A DNA stretch of 64,000 nt from Manduca sexta (Eukaryota > Arthropoda > Insecta > Lepidoptera > Sphingidae): the NCBI RefSeq assembly GCF_014839805.1, contig NC_051118.1, positions 4,146,391 to 4,210,390 of the forward strand. Reading direction: 5' to 3'. A program made the translations under genes and the position numbers. Positions 48,401 through 63,400 of this stretch are shown here, piece by piece. Below the pieces are notes generated by a model that was given only the letters and a program-made list of their open reading frames with translations, was not told the DNA's origin and made no database searches. Numbering within the stretch: position 1 is the first letter of the stretch; the number at the start of each line of letters is the position of its first letter.

Positions 48401-51400
48401 ATATCAATGTATTAAATGTACAATTTGAGCACACAATAATTAATTTAATTTAGATTATAATAATATGTAGTTACACCAAATAACAAATAAATAAGAATCC
48501 ATTATAATTGATAAGTATACTTTTTAACGGTCTTTTAAATAATAAAAATTAAACAATTTCTGGGATTTTATCGTGGTTGTAACGTTTCGAAGATTGCAGT
48601 CCCCCCCGTGACTACGAAGGCTGCAAAGTCTTCGAAACGTCGGGAGAAAATTAAAATATTTCAACCACGATAAAATCAGAAAAATAGTTTAATTTTAATG
48701 TCTAACATTCGCGTAAACATAAGAAATCTCTATGTCCATTAAATAAGGCTAAGGCATAATATTATGTTCACCATAATATTATGTTGATTATATTAACTTT
48801 GGTGGCATAGCTATATTGTATGCCAATGCAACTTGAGCGCATTTTCTATATAGCAATATGATAAGCAAATCAATTTGATAGCGTAGTGCAGGGATGGCGA
48901 ACTATAGTGGTTGTGCCATTATTTATAAAAACAACCGGTCACAGCCGCGACCAGCCATTTTTTATTATATTTTTTTTTTTTTTTTTTGTTTTTTTATTAT
49001 TATTTGTAATTAACGTTTATTGTGTTATTTTTATTATATTATTATTATTGTGTTTATTTATGTTGCGACTGTGGCTAATAAATCGTTTTTCTTTCTTTCT
49101 TCTTTCTTTCTTTCTAAAAAAATGATCATACATAGGCATACGTAATATGCAATCCAGAACTGGTTTTATCTATCCGAGAGACCTTTTTGGCGACTTTTTT
49201 ATGACCCAGAATGTGTTTTTTTTTTTATTGGGGCGCGACAAAGTTCACTGCACCTGATATTATGCTGGCGACACACATAGCAAAAATATTTGAACACTTG
49301 TTTGAACTCATGTGTGGCACGGGTATTTGCGTATTTGTCCAAAAATTTTTTAAATTTTTGCGTATTTGCAATTCGGTATCGGTTTTTTGACCACACATCA
49401 AAGCGTTCAAAGTTATCGAGTTGCTTGAAGAAGAACCGATTATATGGAAACCTAAAAGTAAAAGCCATAAAAATTGAAATTTGGTCAGTGTCTGTAACTG
49501 TATCAAATGTGTGGCAAAGTCTTTGTTCAAATATTTGTCTGTGTGTGACGCCGGCTTTAATAAGTGAAGCCCAAAAAAAGATGCATATATAATGTTTGGC
49601 ATATTACTCGCGTTTTTTTTTTTTTTTTTTTTTTTTTTTCCGGTTCCGGCTGTCAAAGCAGCAACAGTGTACGTAAAAGTGCTCCCGGTTAATAATCGAA
49701 ATCACAGTGAATATCAACTGATGCCAACCTCGTATTACATATTATCTACATGGGAAGAAATATCGACGCAGCACACTATAAAAAGTTACGCAAGAAAACA
49801 CGAAAAAACAGATATCTGAGTGACATTTAGAACGCGATACCAGTTATATTGAGGTTAGGAAAATATTTCACTGTCAACTGTAATTCTATTATCATAGTGG
49901 ACAAACATCTGACAGCGACAAACCTCAGTCGTCACCCAGCAATACCAACATAACAAGCGAATTACGTTTAAAAACACGCAGAGTAAATAACGAATCGTGT
50001 ACGTGTTGTAAAATGAGTACAACCGGAATGTCAGAAGATATGGCAAGGCTGTTTCAGATGATGAAAACTGAACTCGACCAACAGACTGCTACAATCACAA
50101 AGAGTGTAACTGAAAATATCATGCACAATATAGATGAAAAACTACAACCATTTTTGGAAGAAAATAAATATTTGAAAAACGAGATACAGAGATTAAATGA
50201 AAAAGTCAAATATTTGGAAGAAAAAAATAGAAAGAATAATTTGATACTACATGGCATAAAAGAAACAGAAAAAAATCGCCAAGAGTTATTCAATATAATA
50301 AGAGAAACTCTGAAAATCTTAGACATTAACATCGACATCTACGAAATAAACAACTATTATAGACTGGGAAAGAAAGATGCTGAACAAAAAATAAGACCAA
50401 TACTTATATACTTTACGTCATTTCAAAAAAAGATAATAATACTGGAAAATAAAAGAAAAATGCCTAAACAAACTTATATTACTGAAGATTTTTCGAAAGA
50501 AACGATGGAAATACGCAAGAACTTACAGGAAAAACTTAGGCAAGAAAAACAGAATGGAAAAGACGCATTTATTCGAAACAATAAAATAGTCATAAAAGCA
50601 ACACCAGATGTAGAAAAAAGGAAGCGAGAGACCTCGATGTCACCTAAAAACATAAAGACACCAGTATACTCCAATGTCTCGAAAAATATTATTGCACCTC
50701 CTAAGTTACACAAAACAAATGCATTTGAGTATATGAGAGCAAGATCCTCATCTTTGACTGAAAAACTACCTCAACAAAATATGGCATAGGAATTATCAGA
50801 CACCGGTAACGGAATTAAAACGATTAGTATAGGGAAAAAACTAGAGAGAAACAATAAAAGCCCCAATACGGTTGGTCACCGCGGGGTTATTGACCACACC
50901 CCCCAAAATCATATATCAGCTATGGAAAGTCGAACAAAAAAGATCCAGAACAGACTATATATAGCAACACTAAACACAAGATCATTAAAGTCGAATGAAA
51001 ATTTAATAGAACTAGAGCAAGCATTAGAAAATATTAATTGGGATATTCTTGGTATAAGTGAGGTAAGAAGATCGACAGAAAAAATTGAAGAACACGAAGA
51101 ATATGTTCTATATTATAAAAATGAGATACCAGGAATATATGGTGTCTAAGATTGATAAACTTCGCGTTAGAAAATAACTTACACATTATGAATAGTTATT
51201 ATAAAAGAAAACAGAAAAGGAAATGGACTTGGGAATCTCCTAATGGCCAAACAAGAAATGAAATAGATTTCATAAATACGAACAAACCAAAGCTTTTATT
51301 AAATGTGGAAGTTCTTAACAAGTTTAACTATAATACTGATCACAGATTAGTTCGAGGGCATATTCACATACTAGAACCAAAGAAATCAAGAAAATATATA

Positions 51401-54400
51401 CATAATACAAAACCATCAATTACACTTCCATTGCCAAATCAAGCTTTAGAATATTTAAAAACTAAATTAATGTCAATAAATGAATTTAAAACAGTCCAGG
51501 ACAAATACGACACCTTAGAAAAAGAAATAAAAAGAAACCATGAAAAAACTAGAAAGAGACAAACCACTGAAGGATAGATTGGGATTGGAAGCAAGAAAAT
51601 TAATTGAACAAAGAGCACTTTTGTTTAAAAATAGGAAATATAATAAAGAAAATATAATTAAAATAAGTAAAGAAATAAATGTAGAAATAAAAAAAGTACA
51701 GACAAAAACTGAGAACAGGATTAATACAATTCCACATAACAAAATCAGGAGGAATTAAGAGTGCATGGAAAGAACTTCAAGAAAATACAAACTGGATTAT
51801 TAACATAGCACACCAGAAAACTAAGGAACATAATTTTAAAAGATACGAAATACTAAAAACAGCGACCAATTTCTATCGTGAACTTTATAACGACAGCCAA
51901 ATTATTCCAACTACACGCAACAAACCAATCATGGAAGAACCAATTCCAAACATATTAAGAGACGAAGTTATGAAAGCTATAAAATCACAAAAAAGAGGGA
52001 AAACGCCAGGAGAGGACAACATTCCTAATGAACTTTTAATTGGAACATCCAAAATTATTCTGAACACACTGACGGACTTATTTAATGAAATTATAACAAC
52101 TGAATATATACCTCAGCAATGGAACACGTCTACTATAATTTTACTTCACAAAAAAGGGAAAACAGATGATATTTCGAACTACAGACCTATCTCGCTAATG
52201 TCCAATGTATACAAAATATTCTCCAAGATAATACTAGAACGACTAACAAAGACTTTAGATGAAAACCAACCAAAAGAACAGGCAGGGTTTCGAAGTGGCT
52301 TCTCTACCATCGACCACATCCATACGATCAAACAAACTATTCAGAAATGCAATGAATATGGGATTAACTATTATCTTGCATTTATAGATTATAATAAAGC
52401 ATTTGACTCGCTCAAGCATGAAAAAATATGGGAAGCCCTTGCTTCACAAGGAGTCCATAATAAATACATTCGTTTAATTAAGAACATATACGAAAATATG
52501 CAAGCCAAAATTCGCACAGAAAAGTAAGGTGAATATTTCCCAATCAGACGAGGAGTTGGACAGGGAGACCCCCTATCACCCAAACTTTTTTCGGCAACTC
52601 TAGAACACGTATTTCGACAACTCGAATGGAATGAATATGGTATAAATGTCAATGGAGTACTACTAAACCATCTAAGATTTGCCGAAGACCTTATACTAAT
52701 ATGCGGAGATCCTAAGACCCTACAGGTTATGATTGAAAAACTGGTAAAGGAAAGCGAAAAAGTAGGACTCTCGATGAACACTAGCAAAACAAAATTGATG
52801 ACAAACTACATTAAAATTCCAGTCAAACCTGACAACGTCACTGAATTGGAATATGTAAACGAATATACATATCTTGGCCAAATAATATCACCTACAGACA
52901 TAACAACAAAAGAAATCCAAAATAGAATAAATATAGGATGGAAAAGGTACTGGGCACTAAAAGATGTAATGAAAAACTCGGCTATATCGATTGAAGGGAA
53001 AAAAGAAAATATTTAATACATGTGTTCTACCAGGAATGACCTACGGATGTCAGACATGGAGCTGTACGAAGAAAAATATTAAAGCACTAGAAGCTTGTCA
53101 ACACAGAATGGAAAGGAGCATACTCAACATAAAATTAAAAGATAAAGTTCGTTTAAAAATAATCAGAAAACAAACGAAGATTATAGATATAAAATACCGA
53201 ATCAAACAACTAAAATGGAAATGGTCTGGACACTTAATAAGAAGCAAGGTAGGAAAATGGGCCAAAGAAGTGACGGAATGGTGTCCTAGATATAAAAAAA
53301 GAAGTAAAGGTAGACAATATTGTAGATGGGAAGATGATATTAAAAAGGTGGCAGGTCCATTATGGATGAGAAAAGCAAAAGATAGACTGTTGTGGAGAAC
53401 ACTTGGGGAGGCCTATGCTGGAAAGCATGACAATCAAGAAACCGGTGTCTAAAATTAAAAAAAAAAAAATTTAGCTTATAAGATTGTTAATAAAGGCTAT
53501 TATTATATTATTATTATTATTATATTACTCGCGTGCCCGAATTATTTTCCCACGTGCTACCACTGGCACGCGTTCTATTGTTTTTCCTGGGTAGGACGAG
53601 ACTTTCCCGCCCTCACACCCACCACTACCACTCCTGTAAGCCAGGATCAGCAGTGGCACGCATTATGACACCGAGCAATGAAGCTCGGCGAGTCTCAGGG
53701 AAAACTAATATGTCATTATCCCGCAACGAACTTAATTAAATAGAAAGATAGGGAAGTGTTGGAAATATTAATTGTCCACTTCCCTCCATAGCAATGCCGG
53801 TGACAAAATAATTATCTAAGGAGGCGTTTTAACCTCAAGGATAGGGACGTTTACAACTAGATAAGCTAGTTATAAAGCACCACGGATAAAATTAAAAGAA
53901 AGGGTCCTATCACATGAGCTGTTACATTTGATTACAATAGGCATGGCAAAAACGCCGGAAAGCACATCCCTGGGTAGTGTTTCTCGGCAAAAAGTTGACA
54001 GTCTACGCAATACCTTATAATGTCCCGTCGTAGCGTGTTTATATCAAATGGTATAAGATAATCGGCTGTTGCCATTCTATACTCTATCTGGACGGCATGG
54101 CGCCTACGTTCCTTTGTCGTGCTGAAATAAAAAAAGTTACGATTATGCGTAGGTTATTGTGTTCCTTTATGTTTTGAAATGTACGATATTCATTTATAAT
54201 ATAGATGAATTCACAACTACAATATTTATTATAATACTAGCTTCCGCCCGCAGCTTCGCCCGCGTGGATTTCGGACTTCAAAAATGGAGCCGGTCGCGAA
54301 CGTTCGAGAATGTTCGTTTTACGAAGCTACTCGCTAGGTGATTCGCTAGCCTCTAGGTGCCAAGCAAGCCGCCTGCCTGTGCGTTCGCGACCTTATACAT

Positions 54401-57400
54401 ATACAAAAATAATCCTTATAGCATAATTCAGTATTCAGACTTATTATTAGCGTATTTCATGTATAACATTGGTGTTTCTATATCGATTTCTATGATTCTT
54501 TTTTATGGAATATTTAATAATGTAAACTTTTTTAATCAGGGATAACTGAGAGTGTTATAAACGTAAGAGTAGACGCATATAATGAGAAAGCTTCGAACTG
54601 CTAAGCTATCGGGAGTTACACGTGTTATTGTAAGTCAACCATAAAAGATAGACATATGCTGTCGTGGGATATTTTTTACATAATTTTAAGGAGAACATTT
54701 CCGTCATACATGATTTCTGTGTAGCTTTAACCATTAAGGTTGCACACGCGACGGAAGCTTAAACTGCTTTACTGCTCTGCTCCTATTAATTGTAGCGTGA
54801 TGAAAAGTATACTATAACCAGCACAGGAGTATGAAAAATAATTGTACCAAGTTTCGTTAAAATCCGTCGAGTAGTTTTTGTTTCTATAACGGTTATACAG
54901 ACAGAAAGACAAAAATTTTACTAATTGCATTTTTGGCATCAGTATCGTACCCTAATCGCCCCCTGATAGTTATTTTGGAAATATATTTCATGTACAGAAT
55001 TGACCTCTCTACAGATTTATTATAAGTATAGATATAGATAGATAAGTATAGAAGAATAGATTATGATAATTAATTCTCAGGTCCATTGAGGTGTTGAATT
55101 ATTTATGATTCGCTTTATAAAAAATATAGTCAATGTAAAAAAAATAATCTCCGTAGATTTTAATTATAAATCTGTTTGAATTAAAATTTTAAATTACAGT
55201 TCTAGATTTAATTACCTGTTGGTCTAGTTTTGAAATCTTACTAAATGATTTAAGATTTCAATTCATTGTAGTATGAAAATACTGTAAGTAAAATAAGTAA
55301 AATAAAATAAAATAAAATAAGTAAGTATACAAATAATATTCAAAACTGTCCCACTGCAGGGCACGGGACTTCTCAATTATTGAAAAAGGTTAGGCCTTAG
55401 TCCACCAGGTTGGTCTAGTGCGGATTGGCTTCAAATACCCTCAAAAGTAAATTATGTTATTAAGTATATAATCATATCCTGGTAAGTAGGTACATATAAC
55501 TCATTCCTGTCAAATCATGGGAAGGTATAAAATCGAGAATTCAATTTGTTACCTCTGCGGCGTAGTTGTGCGTGCGCGGTATGACATCACTCTAAGGTCA
55601 CCAGTTCGAATTCGCCCAAGGCAAAGTGGAATTAAGTTTTTTTACTCAGTTAGCATCAACCTGGAGTCTGAAATTTGTGCCCTTTATGGCAATATGACAC
55701 TATGGAACGGAACGTATACAGCGAAAAGTGGGTGTATATATGGCGAAGCGCAGAGTATTTTATACTGTCAAACTATTATCGACATTGCAGTCATATAAAA
55801 AAAAATCAAAATCCATTAACACATTAAATTGCATTACATTGCTGTGTAATTGATTTTGAATATTATTTAAACGAAGGCAATGTCGACAATATTTTTACAG
55901 TAAAAAACTATTTCGATTAGGCGGTCAATCATCCGAACCCGCTCATTAGGCTAAATTCGAAGTACATTCCTTTCGACCGCGCGAAATTGAGACGGCCTCT
56001 CGGCCTCCTCGGCGTTCAGTTCTGACAGACCCAGAGGACGATATAACACTGGCAATCCGCCTCAAGCACGAGTAGCTCAAAAAGCTCTTACACTCCACAC
56101 GACCGCAGCTCCGTCCTCGCCGCCGAGGACCTCGCCACGTCCCCCGTCCCCCCGACCCTTCTGATAATTCCGGCCCGCGTGCCGATGCAAACTACGCGTG
56201 CCGTTGCTTGCGAACCTCACGCGAATCCCATAATTGCTGATATCTCATCCTCTCTCAGTGGCTGTAGCCGACATGGCATGGCGTTAGGTTTGTCATGGGA
56301 CGAAATATATTCAGCGTGGGTGCATTGGTTCCTCATCTGCATACACTTCAAACTAATGGAAGTGAATCTTATATTTTTAATAATTATTTAATGGGCTGTA
56401 ATTATTTAATAAGTTGAACAGTAATAAAATAGTCGTAAAAAGGTAAGGCCGTACTTAATGTAACTTTTAATGTTACGAGATAAACACATTTAAAATTTAT
56501 TAATGAGTAAACATCCTTATAATCCGAGTTAATAAGTAAGTATATTTAGAATAAATTTGTAGTACCTACAAAGCAAATAGGTATGAACTTTAACTTTAAC
56601 TTTAAACTCCTATTAACTTTGATGAATTGTTAAAAGCTAGATTTTAATTACTTAACAAGTTTAATGGATGCTATGTAGTACTGGATTTGTAAATAGGCCG
56701 TATACGCCGCGGCCTATGGGCGGCAGCCTCTTAGGGGCGGCAGATTTCAGAGGACACTCACTCAATTTAATTAATCATTCGTTTATTTAACTTTAGTGCC
56801 TTCCATAATACAAAAAAATGGAAAATTATTAAGTATTTTAGAAACCTACATACATACATACATAAACCTAGGTTAATGGTGCGGCGGAAATAAAGTGGCC
56901 TACACTCATAAAAAATATAAATCCGGCACTGATGCTACGGTTTCGCTCTCTAGTGTGATATCAGCTGAGACGCTGTCAAATTAGTCAGGATCTTAAGAAC
57001 TTCGCTAAATAATAAACAGATATTTAAAAAAATTCAAATAATTACAGCATATGACGGATTTTGACAACTAAGTTTTGTATATTTGACAACCCCGACTCAG
57101 CTGAGCATATAAATGACAGCTTAAGCTTTGTTTATCCAATAGTTTCATATAATAATAAATATCGACTTAAGATCCTACTCAAAGATGCGTTTTTATTTAA
57201 ATATCTATAGGCAGGCTTTTTTTGTCACATATTTTTGGGGGCATTATAATTCTCAAAAGTTGTTAGTCCATAATTTTTTTATACTTCCCTCCCTTCTTAT
57301 ACCTTTAATTATCAATTTTTCATTTTTTTCTAAATTTCCTGAGTGCCCCACGTGCTCCCGCGTGCCTCCACAAAAAAACCTGCCTATAGATTAGTTTAAA

Positions 57401-60400
57401 GTCAGACAAGATTAATTACCGATTAAAAATAATTATTTGTATGGCCCAATCCCGCTGCTGGACAAAATTGACCTTATAATCAATCAAGTACTAGATATAA
57501 AGTCAAATTGTATTTACAGCTGCCCAGAGTATGCAGTTATTCTGGTGGAAGATCACGGGTGGTAATGTAGGCATCACTTACTGCGTTTGGATGTTACTGC
57601 TCGGGGTGATCTTGTGCCCTGTCATGTGGTTGGGCTCCCCTAAGGATATGAAGTGAGTGTTTAACATTACGATTTGGTTTGGTTTTTAAAGTTATCGCAT
57701 GTCAAATCAATTGTCTTGGTGGTCGAGGTTTCTTAGAGCTTTATTTATTTAAGTAGGTATTTATTGGCACTTAACATATGGTTTTACTAGTAAGTAGCAA
57801 CCACGAGAGCCACACATTTTATCAATAGCATCATCCCCTGCGACTATTTCTAATTGCAATTATTATGCTGGCAATCATTAAACTCCTTCCATTCCAGACC
57901 ACTCGCTCTAACGTCAGTGTTTATCGTGAGTACGATAGCCATTTGCACGTGGACGTGCATCATCATGGACAACGTGACGCCGCTCAGCGTCACCAACCTG
58001 ATGAACTACAGGCCGCAGTCCGGAGACTTCCTGATGGCGTACGGGATTCTCGCATTCCAGGTAAATGAACAGCTCAGGGACGGTTCCGAGCAGCTATCTT
58101 AGTACAACCGACCGAACATTAACCGACATAGCCCTTAGAGTTGCGAAACTCAAGTGGCAGTGGGCAGGGCACATAGCTCGTAGAACTGATGGCTGTTGGG
58201 GCGGAAAAGTTCTGCAGTGGCGACCCACGAACCGGGAGACGCAGCGTAGGCAGGCTACGCCCCCGACGGACGGCCCCCCACGAGATGGTCCGACGATCTG
58301 GTGAGGGTTTGAGTCCGATGGACGAGGGCGGCCCAGAACCGGTCCCTGTGGCGCTCAATGGCGGAGGCCTATGTCTAGCAGTGGACGATTCCCGGCTGAA
58401 ATTATGATGATGATTTTAGTTCAAGATACCCCGGGGCCGTCGCGTATACGCGGAAGAAGGCCACCGCGGGTTTTGGTTGGAATGCCGGTGTAGGGTTTAC
58501 AGGGGTTAGGGACTCGGTCCAATACTCGCTTGGATGATGCTATATTCCCGATAGTCGACATTGGGCCGTAAGACCGGTGAAAACAACTTAACCGTTCCAC
58601 TGACCCTCCAAGTGGTAGTAGCGATAACGCGTTTTTTCCCCGCGTATAAAAAGGTAAATTAAAAGGTATCTTCTGATTCCAGTTGAATTATAAGTACTTG
58701 AAAAATTACTCAAAACTTAGGCTGCGAGCGCCTAAAGCGCTTACCCAAAAGCCCGCTTTGTATAAGCCGGCCCTTGCCAGGCTAACAAACGTAGGCTCAT
58801 GTAAATAGAAATACTCAAAACTTAAGACGAGGAACCCGAGACCCATTTATCACGTTCAAAGATCCAGTTATCTCAATAACCTTTTCATTTGATAAACTGC
58901 TTTGGACTTTACGGGTAATCTCTCATACCACCCCCCTGAGGCAAGTCTTGTGCGCTCCGTCTCCACACCGAATGCACGCCCATGCGCCGAGGGACATTTG
59001 TCGTGGCCCTAGGCACACAGATAAGTGTGTATGCCTCTTGGTTGCCAAATTCATATTGAGGTCTATAAATTCGCGAACCCTTCCTTCTCCCCTCCGCCCA
59101 TCCTAAGATGGTTCCTTCTCCTTCATCTCCTAATCTTCCCCCAAGGCCCTGCAGTCGCCAAGCCGGGGGACTCCAGTATCCCATTCGTGGGTATCCCCCG
59201 GTGTTACCGGGGTCCGATACCCAAAAATAAATCTCTTATATTGATAGGGGTAAATCATTAATATTGCGGAATTTTCCAATAAATAATAGATGATAATTTT
59301 TGACGCAATATCGAGAAATTATTAGAGTCTCATCCAAAAATATCATCGAGCAACGAGAGATAAATTTGCCGGCCTTATTGGATGTATTGAATGACTCCGG
59401 ATTATTGACTGAATGATTGTAGGGACAGGATATTGTGGTCAATATCCAGTCAGACATAAGATATTTACAGTACAATCTACGTAAACAAGCCTGACCTTCG
59501 CAACTAATAAAATATTACATTGCCAAATCACTAGTTCCGTGCAAATAACTACACATTATTTATTCACAGGTATATATGGAAACGGAATAATAATAAAATA
59601 TATATTCAATTTACATAATAAAATTCCGTGTTGTATTGTTTAATATGTATAAAATAATTTTTAAATAACCAAAAATACTTATATTACGTAAAAATAATGA
59701 ATAATTGATCAACCTGAAATTGACTTACAATTATATTTTGTTCTTTGCATTCACTTTAGGACGATTAAAAAAATCTTGACCTACAAGGATAAAAAAGAAA
59801 ATATGAACTTGAATGAGATATTTTGTCATTATTTTCCACAAATTTTATATGTTCAAATGGGTGATAGTATCAAATTAAATGCAAAATATTTTTTCTGTTT
59901 ATATTTTACATATCATGGTTTCATATTAGGGGAGTATTTTTAAATAACAAAAAAGTATTAAAACATTTTTCGACGAACATCACACAATATGCTGCCAATA
60001 TGCGTCATTAATAAAACTTCTTAGTATTTCAGATTAACTCACTATAAAATATCTGACCTTTAAAATTATCTTACGACAACCAACAGTTTATTTAATAAAT
60101 TGTCTAGATTCTAGACTAGATTCTAAATTACATTTTAAAACTGATTATCACACATTTTTTGACCAACGAGGTCAATTAATAACGCATATATTCTTGCTTA
60201 TTTTGTTTTTGCAACTTATAGTTGGTAAAATTAATGCGTTTCCTTATGTTTACGCGAATGTTAGACATTAAAATTAAACTATTTCACGGATTTTATCGAA
60301 TAAAGTTGTATAATTGTAAAATGTAAGTAGATATTGTAACTTTGACTTTGCGGATGACCAACACCTCAGTCCCCCCGTGACCATGAAGGCTGCAAAGTCT

Positions 60401-63400
60401 TCGAAACGCCGGGAGAAAATTAAAATATAAAAACTGCGGTAAAATCAGAAATATTGTTATACTGTTTAATTTTAAAATTATAGCATTTCAAATTGCACTC
60501 CAGGCAAAGATGTTATTAAAAATTACATTTGCCGTGTTTCCTATGCGTATATGTATAATATAACTATACGGTAAAACAAAGATACTGCTCCACCGACGGT
60601 AAGCGGCTTTAGCCCTAATTTTTTTTTCGGCAACCCTTCTCGTATGTTCAGCTGACAAAATGTCCATCGTTTGGGAACAATATTCTCACGCGTATCAAAA
60701 AATGATAATTTATTTTCACACACATTCTTATTGTTTTAAATACTGGCTTGCGGTATTTGTAATCGATATGTAAAACGACATGCAGTTGACCACAATATAT
60801 CAAAAATATTTTATATTTACCTTTATTGAAATATGTAAAAATACCAACCTATTTATAAAGACAGGAAACTGTGTGGTTATCACTACGTATACTAATGATA
60901 CCAGTTGGTACCGCCAACTAACTAGTATGTATGTACAAAGAGCCACCAGGCCCGAATTTAGGTAGGCAATCTGGGGCCCATCACGTCTCGGGCGGGAAAT
61001 TCAAACTTAGCAGACGATTACACAAATCATCATTAACGCAACTTTGACTACTGAGACGTTCGTATTAAACACATACTTTATTTTTCACGGAGCGCGAAAT
61101 GATGATGAAAAAGGTAAAAATATAGACGCGTAGGACGGCATTATATAGATTTTGCCCCACCTCGAAAAACTTCAAAATCCGGGGCTGTCAGCCACATAAG
61201 TAGTTGAACAAATTCAAAACCTCATATGTGGTCGACTATATACATTCAGTGGCCGCCCTAAACAACGCGAGGCCCCATGCGAAAGCAAAAAGAAACAGAC
61301 GCGAGGCCCCGGACAGAGTAAATAAACGTTCCCCTGTTTTAACAGTTTCGTCGGTAAGAACGTAAAAAAAGGTCCTGCGAGGCACCGCGGAGGCCTCTGT
61401 AAGCGCGAGGCCCCGGCGTTTGCCCGTTTCGCCTCCCCCAAAGGCCGCCTCTGTATACATTTATATAATTCCAGTTCGACATCCACCCGATGTTGCTGAC
61501 GATCCAAGTAGATATGCGTGACAGCAGGAAGATCAATACAGCAGTGCTGGGCGGGTTCGCAGTCACTGGCTTCATGTTCACCGTCACTACGCTGTTGGTG
61601 GCCACCAGATACGGGATTAATATTGATAACAATATACTGCAAAGTGAGTTTTGGAATCAGTTTTCTGCGAATACGAAGTTGTTTTTTTTAACCCGATCAG
61701 AAAAGACAGCTTTGCGCCATTTTTGTTTTTTAGTTTTGAAATTAACGTTTTCTGTACAAGATATTTCAAATAATACACCGAAAGGTTTTTAATTTTCCTG
61801 ATCTGGCTATACGTAGAATTTTTTGAGTGTGTTTGGCTGAACGTGCACAGAACACTTTTTGGGGATTCCTGAAAGGTCAAACCCTTATAAAAGCCTAAGC
61901 AACTTTTATCGCTTCTTGCCAATTGTTCTACTTTTACCGAAATAGCACTGAAGTTTGACCGTTGTATATTTATTGTATAAATAATATACTTACTACTAGT
62001 TGGAAATCGATCTGCAAATATTTTAGTTCTTTTTTACGTGCACGGCTAATTGACCCCACTGCAGCTGATGGTAAGTGGAGCAAGGTCTAATAGAATGTCG
62101 ACTGACGAGAGATGATTAAGTACCCTTTCACAGTTGACACAATTATGCCGGCCTGTTGGGACCGGATATACACAGACTGATCCTGGAACGTGATACACTT
62201 ACGTGGGCCACTATGTCGAGTTTTAAGACCTTGTGTACGGTGGTCGCTGTCCGGGCGGATATAAAATATATCCTACCCCCAGCAAAGTGTTCCTGTACTT
62301 CTGATACCCACAACATAAGACTATCTTTGTAACCTTACATGTATTTTTTACAGCAATCCCGCCGTCAATTCCATTGTATGTGATAGCATTATTGGTCACT
62401 CTTCAACTAAGCTTGTCGAGTGCCGTCGGAAACTCGGCCTTATTTCAACACATTGAGGATTTACTCAAAATACCGCGGAGTGAGTATATTTGATTGTTTA
62501 TCCAAGCGGCAGTTGAGCGAGCATTGCCAGCATTTTTTTTAACCAAGTACCTTGCAGTGGCGGAGCGTCCATACTCCATACAACCCGATTCCCACCGGCT
62601 TCCCTTTTAGGTTTATTTACGTTTGTCGTTTTACGAGTGTTGGCTGAAAAATTGGTCGCAATTGACTAAGGAATTTTTTTTTTGCCGCGTGTTACCATTT
62701 GAAAAATTTTACCCATTGCCACTGGTGCATTCTATGGTCTGGTAATTTGCTTAAATAATTCTATCCAAACACTTCTTTATCTCCTTTACAGATCTGACTT
62801 TTTGAGAATATATTATGTAATTAGTTTACAAGATATATCGCTGGCTGACTATAACAAGGTCCTGTGTTAATTTTTATTTTTAATTATGTGATACGAGCAG
62901 TCGTTTGCGTCCTCGTTCGCGTGGATAGCATTTCCCGCTACAATTCGCTAAAGACACCAGCGTCATCCATCCTTAAAATTGAGATTTAAAAATAATTTTC
63001 CATGAGTGCAAATAACCGGGATAAAAAGTAGTCTATATGTTAATTCAGGACAAGGTCTACCCGTGTGACGAAATTTAACCAAATCCGTACATCTGTTTCT
63101 GCGTTTACTTCTTACAAACAACCAAACATTTTCACATAATATCACATTTACTATTAGTAAGTAATATACCTACGTTTAACTCAATTTGTGCAAAGATATA
63201 ACGTAGAACCTTGTAATAGTAAACCAGCGATATCGTAAGGAGTAGATACTGCTGTCAGTTTGGACTGTGGCCCTCAGACCCTATGCCAGAGAAATATACC
63301 CACTAGTTATAGCTGCAATGTGTCTTATTTTTTTTTTTACATCATTTCTTTGTTACAGATTTCTGCATACAACGCTGCCTAATTCGTTCCAGTATAATCG

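Larger units (their letters stand above)
49613..53521 (+). mobile_element. Non-LTR retrotransposon, RTE-like, with 12-bp TSD
   Basis: A 3.9-kb insertion flanked by ATATTACTCGCG at 49601-49612 and 53522-53533. It begins with a T run of about 27 bases and ends in a TTA/TAT microsatellite. It carries an intact ORF1-like frame and a broken endonuclease-reverse transcriptase frame in the same strand as the host transporter gene. Clade is judged RTE-like from the C-terminal region (WKWSGHLIR, CRWEDDIKKVAG) and the microsatellite tail; the presence of a long ORF1 leaves this open. Confidence 0.8.

Noticed and set aside
51515..52787. Minus-strand ORFs at 51515-51742 and 52389-52787
   Set aside because: They are antisense shadows of the retrotransposon reverse transcriptase, rich in Ile/Ser/Phe as expected for the reverse of Lys/Asn-rich coding sequence.
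61214..61642. ORFs on the minus strand at 61214-61642
   Set aside because: They run across a GC-rich repeat and the antisense of transporter exon 6; no domain and no splice support.
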